Shown here: piece by piece, positions 8,325 to 15,227 of the stretch
Position numbering within the stretch: position 1 is the first letter of the stretch
How the letters are laid out: the number at the start of each line of letters is the position of its first letter
Assembly: GCA_903970475.1 (NCBI GenBank)
Contig: CAJCIQ010000238.1
Location: 1 to 32,923, forward strand
From: Beijerinckiaceae bacterium
GTDB taxonomy: Bacteria; Bacteroidota; Bacteroidia; Chitinophagales; Chitinophagaceae
Length of the DNA: 32,923 bases
Reading direction: 5' to 3'
Translations under genes and position numbers: made by a program
Notes under the pieces: model-generated
Databases searched by the model: none
What the model was told of the DNA's origin: nothing
What the model saw: the letters and a program-made list of their open reading frames with translations, nothing else

Positions 8325-10916
8325 ATGCGAGGATTTGTCTGTGCCATATTGATTTGCCTGCTTTGTCCATGCTACACATGTGCACAGTCCTATGGATTGC
8401 ACTTTTCTTCTCATGAAACCGTGCAGGAGAAAAGGACGGCACTCAACCTGACACCCACCGACAATATCTGCTTGAATGCACGTGCTGCGATATCCTTCGA
8501 CCTGGTATTCACCCAAGGCATGGATATCTATTTTGGATATGTTTTTCGCCTGATCACAACAGACAAACAGAACATAGACCTGATCTTTAACCAACGTACG
8601 TCTACCTTTAATATCATCATAGGAGAAACCTCAGCGGGTTCCTTTGTCGTAGATTCTCCCCGGCTTTACCAACACTGGTCCCATATCGATATGCAATTCG
8701 ACGTCCCGGCGGGTAGCATTAACGTGCTGGTGAATCATCACCAGGCAGGGAAAGTGAACACCCATTTTAAAGGAGCCTTATGCGGTAAACTGGTTTTCGG
8801 AGCCAGTAACCTGGAAGAATTTCAGACAGCCGATATTCCACCCATGAGCCTCAAGGACCTGAGGATAACATCGGACGGCCAAACCCAGTATTACTGGCCT
8901 TTGTCGGAAGTGGCAGGTACAGAATGCTATGACAGTGTTCACCATAAACCAGCCAGGGTCCTTAATCCTACCTGGATACGTCCCCAATACCAGAACTGGG
9001 AAGAGGCCTGGAGTTTTGAGGTAAAAGGAGTTCCAGCGGTGGCCTTTGATCCCCGCACCGACAAATTATATGTCAATGGCCCCGATTCCCTCTACGTTTG
9101 GGGCGTACAAAAAGGAGAAGCAACGACTATACCCCTGAGTGCCCCCGACCAAACGCTTCCGCCAGGTAACCAATCCATCGTTGATCCGCATTCCGGATGG
9201 TTGTATAATTTTTATATAGACCAAAAGAAGGTAAGGACCTATCAGCCCGATACCCGCAGGTGGGATGAAAGCTACGCGCCCTGCGTGTTGACCGAGTTCT
9301 GGCACGCCAATAAATTTCTGTCTCCCACAGATAGTTCCTTATACATCGTAGGCGGGTATGGGCAGTTGCATTATAAGCATTTGGTCCAGCGATATAGTTT
9401 TGCCTCCAGACAATGGGAGACCGTTCACGAATCAGGTGATTCCTTCACGCCCCGTTACCTGGCAGCTCTGGGTACAAACGCGGCGGCAGATACTGCTTAT
9501 ATACTCGGTGGATACGGCAGTAACACCGGAGACCAAATGGTCAATCCCCGATACGACTATGACCTGATGGCTTTTTCTGTCAAGGATCACCGGTTCAAAT
9601 CCTTGTATCACCTTCCTGAACCCGAAGAGCCCTTTTGTCTGGCCAACAGCCTGATCATTGAAGGGGATCATTACTATGGACTCATCTTTTCCAACGAAAA
9701 ATTCAATAGCGCCCTTCAGTTAATCAAGGGATCCCTCCATACGCCCGAGTACCAATTATTGGGCAATCCCGTGCCCTATTCCTTTCACGACGTAAAAAGC
9801 TTTGCCGATCTCTATTACGCACCCCAAAGTCAAAAGCTGCTGGCCGTAACCATGTACACCAATAAGGAAGGTATGACTGAGGTAAAGGTGTACACCATAT
9901 CTTTTCCACCCAATGCCTTAGACGTGGCTGTAGCGAAGGCGCCGGCTGGGTTTCCTTGGAAGTACTGCTGGATGGGGTTAGGGATTATTGGTTTGGGGGT
10001 GTTGGTTTGGGTGGGGAAAAAACGAATTGCTCCCCGCTCGGCGTCGGCAGGCTTGCCGAGCTCGGGCTTTACGGGTGCTGGTCCGGTGGCTGCTACTCCG
10101 GCGGCATTGATCCCAGGTAGTGCTGCCCCCGCTGATTATTCTGGGGCTGCGTCAGCATCGATCCCTGTTAGCCATTTGCCGGCGTCAGCCATTCATGATG
10201 GGCGATCCTATGTACAATTCTTCGGGCAGTTTGAGGTTTATGACAGGGAGGGAACGGAGCTGACGAAATTGTTTACGCCCTTGCTCAAGGAAATGTTCTT
10301 GCTCATCGCCTTGTATACCTTAAGATCCGGAAAGGGTATTTCTTCAGAGAAGTTGTACACTACCCTCTGGAAAGATAAATCTCCCAAAGATGCCCAGAAC
10401 AACCGGTCTGTGAACATGGTGAAGCTGAAGGCCATTCTGGATAAATTAGGGACCTGTTCCATTCAAAAGGAGGCGGATAAATGGATTTTCCACTACGCCT
10501 CCGATCAGATCCGTCTGGACCTGGCGGAATTTCTGACCCTTATTCAACATCCCAACCCCCAAAAGGAAGACATTCGTAAAATACTGTCCATTGTTCAGAA
10601 AGGCTCCTTCCTGTCCGACACAGCGTATGCCTGGTTAGATGACATTCAATCGGAAGTATCCGACAAAGCGCTCGATGTCCTTACGGCAGCCATCCAACAT
10701 TTTTCCTCCGACCCAGAGTTCCTGTTGGAAATTGCCGCGGGTATCTTCCTGTTTGACGCTGTTAATGAGGAGGCCCTGAGGGTTAAATGCAAAAGCCTGG
10801 GTGTATTGGGCAGGCATTCCCTGGCTAAGGCCGCCTTCGAAAAATTCGCTAAAGAATACCAGCAGATGTACGGGGAGGATTTTCGATATACTTTCCACGA
10901 TATTTTATCCAATTAG
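8325..10916 (+). CDS. Membrane one-component regulator: LamG/Kelch sensor, TM helix, SARP-like winged helix
   Basis: An 863-aa protein in five parts. Residues 1-21 are a signal peptide (CYTCAQ). About 22-215 is a LamG-like beta-sandwich. About 225-540 contains Kelch-type repeats (YIVGGYGQLHYKHL, YILGGYGSN with trailing W/Y positions), consistent with a beta-propeller. Residues 545-564 are one TM helix followed by KKR, so the N-terminus is periplasmic and the C-terminus cytoplasmic. A low-complexity Ala/Ser/Pro/Gly linker (568-628) leads to an OmpR/SARP-like winged helix (from Y629; FFGQFEVYDREG, then SVNMVKLKAILDKLG as probable recognition helix) and a BTAD-like helical tail. There is no kinase, receiver or phosphorylatable motif. 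It probably senses a glycan or glycoprotein and binds DNA directly from the membrane. It is last in the S1 operon; array S2 overlaps its stop codon. Confidence 0.8.
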   Translation: MRGFVCAILICLLCPCYTCAQSYGLHFSSHETVQEKRTALNLTPTDNICLNARAAISFDLVFTQGMDIYFGYVFRLITTDKQNIDLIFNQRTSTFNIIIGETSAGSFVVDSPRLYQHWSHIDMQFDVPAGSINVLVNHHQAGKVNTHFKGALCGKLVFGASNLEEFQTADIPPMSLKDLRITSDGQTQYYWPLSEVAGTECYDSVHHKPARVLNPTWIRPQYQNWEEAWSFEVKGVPAVAFDPRTDKLYVNGPDSLYVWGVQKGEATTIPLSAPDQTLPPGNQSIVDPHSGWLYNFYIDQKKVRTYQPDTRRWDESYAPCVLTEFWHANKFLSPTDSSLYIVGGYGQLHYKHLVQRYSFASRQWETVHESGDSFTPRYLAALGTNAAADTAYILGGYGSNTGDQMVNPRYDYDLMAFSVKDHRFKSLYHLPEPEEPFCLANSLIIEGDHYYGLIFSNEKFNSALQLIKGSLHTPEYQLLGNPVPYSFHDVKSFADLYYAPQSQKLLAVTMYTNKEGMTEVKVYTISFPPNALDVAVAKAPAGFPWKYCWMGLGIIGLGVLVWVGKKRIAPRSASAGLPSSGFTGAGPVAATPAALIPGSAAPADYSGAASASIPVSHLPASAIHDGRSYVQFFGQFEVYDREGTELTKLFTPLLKEMFLLIALYTLRSGKGISSEKLYTTLWKDKSPKDAQNNRSVNMVKLKAILDKLGTCSIQKEADKWIFHYASDQIRLDLAEFLTLIQHPNPQKEDIRKILSIVQKGSFLSDTAYAWLDDIQSEVSDKALDVLTAAIQHFSSDPEFLLEIAAGIFLFDAVNEEALRVKCKSLGVLGRHSLAKAAFEKFAKEYQQMYGEDFRYTFHDILSN
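10036..10061. repeat. GC-rich hairpin inside the regulator's linker
   Basis: TCGGCA (10044-10049) pairs with TGCCGA (10054-10059) around a GGCT loop; alternatively GCTCGGC (10036-10042) pairs with GCCGAGC (10055-10061). It lies in a GC-rich, low-complexity stretch (about 10030-10200) that encodes only the linker between the TM helix and the DNA-binding domain. Confidence 0.5.
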
Positions 10917-10958
10917 TGCCATATTAGGCCCTTCATTAGGGCCCGATCCATTACTTAC
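10912..10958 (+). promoter_or_regulatory. Phased ATTAGG direct-repeat array S2 with candidate -7 element
   Basis: Half-sites ATTAGT (10912), ATTAGG (10923) and ATTAGG (10935) are spaced 11 and 12 nt; a fourth position is degenerate. The first half-site includes the stop codon of the regulator gene. TTACTTAC at 10951-10958 is the candidate -7 element, 16 nt from the start of the last half-site and 23 nt before the GTG start of the next gene; the -33 position (10929-10931) reads CCC. Bases 10911-10943 match 15135-15167 at 29 of 33 positions. Confidence 0.65.
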
Positions 10959-10981
10959 ATGCTGATACTAACGATACGCAT

Positions 10982-12814
10982 GTGAAAAGAAAGCTGCTGT
11001 TCCGTGTCATTGCCATAGTGTTGCCCTTCCTGCTTTTGGGTTTGCTGGAGTTGGTCCTGCGCTGGTGCCACTATGGGTATGATCCCCGATTGTTTATCCC
11101 TTACCCCCAAGACGCCCGTTACCTGGTCTTCAACCCCGATGCGGGGAAACGATTTTTTTCTGATCAGCTACTGGCAACCTCCGGTAACGCAGAACCCTTC
11201 CTCCGCAAAAAAGAGGACGGTACCCTTAGGATATTCGTATTAGGGGAGTCTACCACCATAGGTTACCCCTATTTTCATAACGGTTCGGCCCATCGCTGGT
11301 TACAATACCGGCTCATGCGCACCTTCCCTTCAAAAAAGTTTGAAATCATCAATGTTTCCCTGACGGCAACCAATTCTTATACCGTCTACGGATTTGCAAA
11401 AGAACTCGTGGATTATGAACCGGATGCCGTCCTGATCTATTGCGGGCAGAACGAATACTATGGCGCCCTGGGGGTGGGCTCAACCAACCAAATAGGGGGT
11501 AATCCCTTGTTGGTACAAACGGTACTTTCCCTTCGGCATCTGCGCCTGTTCCAATTCTTTACCAGGGCCTACCAGGCCTGTTTCCAAAGGGCCTCTGACA
11601 AGGATAAGGCTGGCAAGACCCGTATGGAATTGATGGTAGGGGAGCAGCATATTCCGTATGGATCAACCCTATACCTCAGAGGTATAGCCCAGTTTCAGCG
11701 CAACATCAATGCTACACTGGCTTTGTTTTCGGACCGCCATATCCCCGTATTCCTGTCTAACCTCGTGGTTAATGAAAAGGATCAGCCACCTCTATCGGAA
11801 TCGCCCCAGGCGCACCAATATTATCAACAGGGCATCAATGCATATGCCAGGGGAGATTTTGGAGCCGCCAAGGCTTTATTTGATGCTGCTTCCGACTGGG
11901 ATGAGCTCAGGTTCAGGGCTCCCGGTACCCTCAATACCCTAATCCCTCAGTTGTGTTCGGCTTATCCCAATGCCCGTTTGGTGGATACAAAGGCCGCCTT
12001 TGAAGGAGCTTCTCCTCATGGTATCCTGGGGCGGGAATTGATCTTGGAGCATATACATCCCAACCTGGAAGGGTATGCCTATATGGGAGATGCTTTTTAC
12101 CGGGCATTAAAGCAAGCCGGTATATTTCATCCGGACTCCGGCCAGGAATTAGGTTTTGAAACCCTTTTAAGGGATATGCCCCTGACCAAAGTGGATTCAC
12201 TAACGGGGGCCTATAAAGTCCTCAACCTGAAAAGCAGCTGGCCCTTTGGTCAGGGTTTGCCCAAAGATTCCCTGAAACTCAATTCTGAGGAAGAAGAACT
12301 TGCCTTCAGCATGACTTTCAGACATATGCCTTGGGACCAGGCCATGTGTGACCTCTATGATTATTACATGAAGGAACATGAATTGACTGAGGCGGGCAGG
12401 GTGATGGAAGCCCTGGCCTTGGATCACGCGACAGAAGCCGCATATGCCGAAAAAGCGGCCAATATCTACGGGGAATTGCAGGACAATGAAAAGGCCATCT
12501 TTTACTTCCAGCACGCTTTTGCCTTACATCCTTCCTTTGATAAGGCCAGGGACTTGTTTGTACTGGAACTCAAAGCTGACCAGCCCGAAGCTGCTCAACC
12601 TTTCCTTGATTACGCCATGAAAAACAATACATCCGGCATGAACCTGGAGCCGGTTAAATTCTATACCAACCAGGTGATTGAGTACAAAAAAAGCTTGAGC
12701 ATGGCTCGGGGCGACACCACGCTTTTGATGCAGATCGCCCAGGCTTACAGAAAAATGGGAAATGAAGAAGGTGCGCATAAATATGAACAAATGGCAGCCC
12801 ACTCGGAGCGCTGA
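10982..12814 (+). CDS. Membrane-anchored SGNH hydrolase-like protein with C-terminal TPR region
   Basis: A 610-aa protein. Residues of about 5-27 form an uncleaved N-terminal TM anchor. The SGNH fold is supported by FVLGESTTIGYPY (Ser90 in a GES variant of GDS), CGQNEYYGALG (Asn157, block III) and LEHIHPNLEGY (His359, with Glu356 where Asp is usual). Residues of about 440-605 are helical TPR-like repeats. Such proteins sit beside SxtJ, DUF5989 and carbamoyltransferase genes in many genomes and probably act on acyl or carbamoyl groups of an envelope glycan; the substrate is unknown. The start is GTG at 10982, because the overlapping ATG at 10980 is followed at once by TGA. The stop lies inside the first copy of an 18-nt direct repeat, and the SxtJ-like gene overlaps the 3' end. 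Confidence 0.8.
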   Translation: MKRKLLFRVIAIVLPFLLLGLLELVLRWCHYGYDPRLFIPYPQDARYLVFNPDAGKRFFSDQLLATSGNAEPFLRKKEDGTLRIFVLGESTTIGYPYFHNGSAHRWLQYRLMRTFPSKKFEIINVSLTATNSYTVYGFAKELVDYEPDAVLIYCGQNEYYGALGVGSTNQIGGNPLLVQTVLSLRHLRLFQFFTRAYQACFQRASDKDKAGKTRMELMVGEQHIPYGSTLYLRGIAQFQRNINATLALFSDRHIPVFLSNLVVNEKDQPPLSESPQAHQYYQQGINAYARGDFGAAKALFDAASDWDELRFRAPGTLNTLIPQLCSAYPNARLVDTKAAFEGASPHGILGRELILEHIHPNLEGYAYMGDAFYRALKQAGIFHPDSGQELGFETLLRDMPLTKVDSLTGAYKVLNLKSSWPFGQGLPKDSLKLNSEEEELAFSMTFRHMPWDQAMCDLYDYYMKEHELTEAGRVMEALALDHATEAAYAEKAANIYGELQDNEKAIFYFQHAFALHPSFDKARDLFVLELKADQPEAAQPFLDYAMKNNTSGMNLEPVKFYTNQVIEYKKSLSMARGDTTLLMQIAQAYRKMGNEEGAHKYEQMAAHSER

Positions 12815-13133
12815 GATTGCTGTCGCTCCCCTACGCGACAGTGCGCCCACTCAGAGCGTTGAGGCCTGGGGCGCTAACCGCTCGCTCGTCGCTGGGCGCA
12901 GCCCGACTCGCCTGATCGTGCGCGCGGGCATTGTGCCGGCTGCGTGGTTGAACTTATTGACCACTGCGCTGCTCTATGTCCTATTTGCGCTGGTGGTTGT
13001 CCCCGTGGGATTCGTCAGACGTTGGGCCGGAAAGGATAGCCTCCAACTGAGGGCCTTTAAAAAAAGCATAACGTCCGTATGGGCCGTAAGGGACCATACC
13101 TATAGAGCCGAAGACTTGCAAAAACCTTTTTGA
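12783..13133 (+). CDS. SxtJ-like small membrane protein with atypical N-terminal half
   Basis: A 116-aa protein if started at ATG 12783 (MNKWQPT), which overlaps the SGNH gene by 32 bp; an in-frame ATG at 12762 would add seven residues. The C-terminal half is typical of SxtJ-family proteins: a TM helix (LNLLTTALLYVLFALVVVPV), then GFVRRWAGKDSLQLR and a tail ending EDLQKPF. The N-terminal half (about residues 8-55) is encoded by GC-rich, low-complexity DNA and lacks the first hydrophobic segment seen in longer homologues; it looks replaced or expanded. SxtJ proteins accompany O-carbamoyltransferases, including in cyanobacterial saxitoxin clusters, without known biochemical function. The DUF5989 gene follows after 1 nt. 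Confidence 0.65.
   Translation: MNKWQPTRSAEIAVAPLRDSAPTQSVEAWGANRSLVAGRSPTRLIVRAGIVPAAWLNLLTTALLYVLFALVVVPVGFVRRWAGKDSLQLRAFKKSITSVWAVRDHTYRAEDLQKPF
12798..12863. repeat. Imperfect 48-bp-period direct repeat with internal hairpin
   Basis: CCCACTCGGAGCGCTGAG (12798-12815) recurs as CCCACTCAGAGCGTTGAG (12846-12863), 16 of 18 bases alike. Between them CTGTCGC (12820-12826) and GCGACAG (12835-12841) form a perfect 7-bp stem around an 8-nt loop. The first copy carries the SGNH stop codon. There is no T-run, so this is not a classical terminator. Confidence 0.7.
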
Positions 13134-13134
13134 T

Positions 13135-13284
13135 ATGGAGTTCATGAAAGATTTGTTTTTGTTCTTGAGGACCCGGAAGAAATTCTGGATGCTGCCCTTA
13201 ATTGTCCTCCTGCTCCTCATGACCTTATTGGTAATCCTGACCAGCGTGAGCGCCATAGCGCCCATGATTTATTCTGTATTCTGA
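13135..13284 (+). CDS. DUF5989 family 49-aa membrane protein
   Basis: ATG at 13135 opens a 49-residue frame ending in TGA at 13282-13284. The protein is an amphipathic, basic N-terminus (MEFMKDLFLFLRTRKKFW) followed by one TM helix (about residues 19-37) and the tail SAIAPMIYSVF, which matches the DUF5989 pattern of a short basic segment, a leucine-rich helix and an APxIY end. It lies 1 nt after the SxtJ-like gene and 9 nt before the carbamoyltransferase gene. In saxitoxin clusters the equally small SxtK occupies the same context. Function unknown; a membrane adaptor for the carbamoyltransferase is plausible. Confidence 0.85.
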   Translation: MEFMKDLFLFLRTRKKFWMLPLIVLLLLMTLLVILTSVSAIAPMIYSVF

Positions 13285-13293
13285 ATGTAGCCT

Positions 13294-15126
13294 ATGCGGG
13301 TGTTGGGTATCAGTGCTTATTACCATGACAGTGCAGCCGCTTTAGTGGAAGATGGAGAAATCCTGGCAGCCGCTCAGGAAGAGCGTTTCACGCGTGTACG
13401 TCATGACGCTTCCTTTCCCAGGCAGGCTTTGGATGAGGTATTGAAACAAGGGGGTATCCAATTAAAGGAGGTAGATGCCATTGCCTTTTACGAAAAACCC
13501 TTTCTCAAATTCGAACGCCTGCTGGAAACCTATCACGGCTTTGCGCCCAAAGGCGTACGCAGCTTCAGCGCGGCCATGCCCGTATGGATCAAAGAAAAAC
13601 TGCACATGCGTAAAATGATCCGTAAGCAACTACCTGAAGCGGAGGGCGTACAGTTGCTGTTTCCTGAGCATCACTTGAGCCATGCAGCCTCTGCTTTTTA
13701 TCCCTCTCCATATAAAGAGGCCGCCATCCTTACCGTGGATGGCGTAGGCGAGTGGGCCACCACTATGATTGGTGTTGGCATAGGCTCCGAGATCCGGGTC
13801 CTTAAAGAACTGCACTTTCCCCATTCTTTGGGATTGCTGTATTCAGCCTTCACCCAGTATCTGGGATTTAAGGTCAACAGTGGAGAGTATAAAGTCATGG
13901 GTTTAGCACCTTACGGTGACCCATATGATGCGCAGACAGTTGCTTTCAGAGATTGCATACTGGATCAATTAATAGACATACGCCCAGACGGGTCCTTTTT
14001 ATTGAACATGGATTACTTTGATTATGCCACCGGGTTATCTATGATTCGACCAGCCCGTTGGAAGGCCTTGTTCGGCATGGAGCCGCGAGCGCCGGAAGCT
14101 TCGCTGACCCTGGGACACCAGCAACTGGCGCAGGCCATACAGCAGGTTACCAGCGAAGTAATGTTGGGTCTGGCGCGTTGTGCCCATGAGTTGACGGGAA
14201 AAAACAAGCTGGTGATGGCAGGTGGGGTAGCCCTGAATTGCGTGAGCAATGCTTCCATTTTACGGAGTGGTTTGTTCGAAAATATATGGGTGCAGCCGGC
14301 CGCAGGAGACGCAGGAGGCGCCTTGGGCGCAGCCTTGGCCGGGTATCATATTGGGTTAGGCGGCCCCCGCATGGTGGGTTCGGCGCGCGCGGCTAACGCC
14401 CCCGTGGCGGCCTCCGACAAAATGAAAGGCGCTGCCCTCGGCCCCTCATTTACAGACTTGGAGATCCGTACTGTACTTGACCGGGAAAAAGCGAACTATC
14501 ATTATTATCCAAACCCTGCCGAGCTGACTGCCCAGGTTGCCCAACTTCTGGCTGATGGAAAAGTCGTGGGTTGGTTTCAGGGACGCATGGAATTCGGTCC
14601 CAGGGCTTTGGGGCATCGATCCATACTGGCCAATCCCAGGGTCCGCGATATGAAGGCTAGGGTAAATGAAAAAATAAAAGCCAGGGAATCATTCAGACCC
14701 TTTGCCCCTAGTGTGCTCATCGAATCTGCCGGTGACTACTTTGACGTGGGCGCAGCCGGGCAGTGGAACGCGGGCGCGGGTGAGTGTGCCTATATGCAAT
14801 TCACCTTAAACCATAAGAAGAGCGCCCCGGCGCTTCCGGCCGTCGTTCATGTCGATGGTTCTGCCCGGGTTCAAACAGTTAATAAGGTAGACCATCCCTT
14901 ATTCTGGCAATTAATCAATGATTTTAATGCATTAACGGGTTGTCCCGTATTGCTCAATACCTCTTTTAACCAAAGAGGGGAGCCCGTTGTGTGTACACCG
15001 GCAGATGCTTATGAAGGATTGTTAAGTATGGAAATCGATTACATTGCCATAGGGTCGTATGTATTGGAAAGAGCATGTCAGGAACAAAAGCGTATAAATG
15101 CGCTAAGAACCTTTGAACCAGACTAA
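13294..15126 (+). CDS. O-carbamoyltransferase, NodU/CmcH/TobZ family
   Basis: A 610-aa cytosolic enzyme of the family that transfers a carbamoyl group from carbamoyl phosphate, through carbamoyl-adenylate, to a hydroxyl group. The N-terminal Kae1-like domain shows GISAYYHDSAAALVEDG (His11), the metal-binding EHHLSHA (His126, His130), TVDGVGEW and GGVALNCVSN. The C-terminal YrdC-like domain shows GWFQGRMEFGPRALGHRSI (around residues 427-444) and LLNTSFNQRGEP. The two domains are joined by a GC-rich Ala/Pro linker encoded around 14380-14440. Family members act on Nod factors, antibiotics and saxitoxin, so the acceptor cannot be told from sequence; the membrane partners suggest a lipid-linked or envelope glycan. 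It ends the S2 cassette. Confidence 0.93.
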   Translation: MRVLGISAYYHDSAAALVEDGEILAAAQEERFTRVRHDASFPRQALDEVLKQGGIQLKEVDAIAFYEKPFLKFERLLETYHGFAPKGVRSFSAAMPVWIKEKLHMRKMIRKQLPEAEGVQLLFPEHHLSHAASAFYPSPYKEAAILTVDGVGEWATTMIGVGIGSEIRVLKELHFPHSLGLLYSAFTQYLGFKVNSGEYKVMGLAPYGDPYDAQTVAFRDCILDQLIDIRPDGSFLLNMDYFDYATGLSMIRPARWKALFGMEPRAPEASLTLGHQQLAQAIQQVTSEVMLGLARCAHELTGKNKLVMAGGVALNCVSNASILRSGLFENIWVQPAAGDAGGALGAALAGYHIGLGGPRMVGSARAANAPVAASDKMKGAALGPSFTDLEIRTVLDREKANYHYYPNPAELTAQVAQLLADGKVVGWFQGRMEFGPRALGHRSILANPRVRDMKARVNEKIKARESFRPFAPSVLIESAGDYFDVGAAGQWNAGAGECAYMQFTLNHKKSAPALPAVVHVDGSARVQTVNKVDHPLFWQLINDFNALTGCPVLLNTSFNQRGEPVVCTPADAYEGLLSMEIDYIAIGSYVLERACQEQKRINALRTFEPD

Positions 15127-15135
15127 ATTTTTAAA

Positions 15136-15195
15136 ATTAGTGCCTTATTAGGTCCATTATTAGGGCCTCCATTAGGCACGCAAACCTAATCTTAC
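15136..15195 (+). promoter_or_regulatory. Phased ATTAGG direct-repeat array S3 upstream of the SusC operon
   Basis: Half-sites ATTAGT (15136), ATTAGG (15147), ATTAGG (15159) and ATTAGG (15171) are spaced 11, 12 and 12 nt, one helical turn each. An inverted copy, CCTAAT, sits at 15185-15190 and overlaps the candidate -7 element AATCTTAC (15188-15195), which starts 17 nt after the last direct half-site and ends 32 nt before the SusC start. The -33 position (15166-15168) reads CCT. GTGCCT and AGGCAC flank the array as an outer inverted repeat. Confidence 0.7.
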
Positions 15196-15227
15196 ATCAA
15201 CATTTTTTAACCAACAATTGCTGTTAT

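Noticed and set aside
8325-10916. Regulator as a hybrid two-component system
   Set aside because: No histidine-kinase, receiver or AraC output domain is present; the cytoplasmic part is a winged helix plus helical tail.
12820-12841. Hairpin in the SxtJ-like gene as an operon terminator
   Set aside because: No T-run follows and the genes on both sides overlap or nearly abut, indicating one transcript.
12783-13133. SxtJ-like gene as a pseudogene
   Set aside because: The frame is intact, spacing to the neighbours is operon-like and the family-specific C-terminal half is well preserved.
4351-15195. ATTAGG arrays as CRISPR or mobile-element remnants
   Set aside because: Units are only 11-12 bp, there are three or four per site, no cas gene or transposase is present, and all three sites sit at operon starts.
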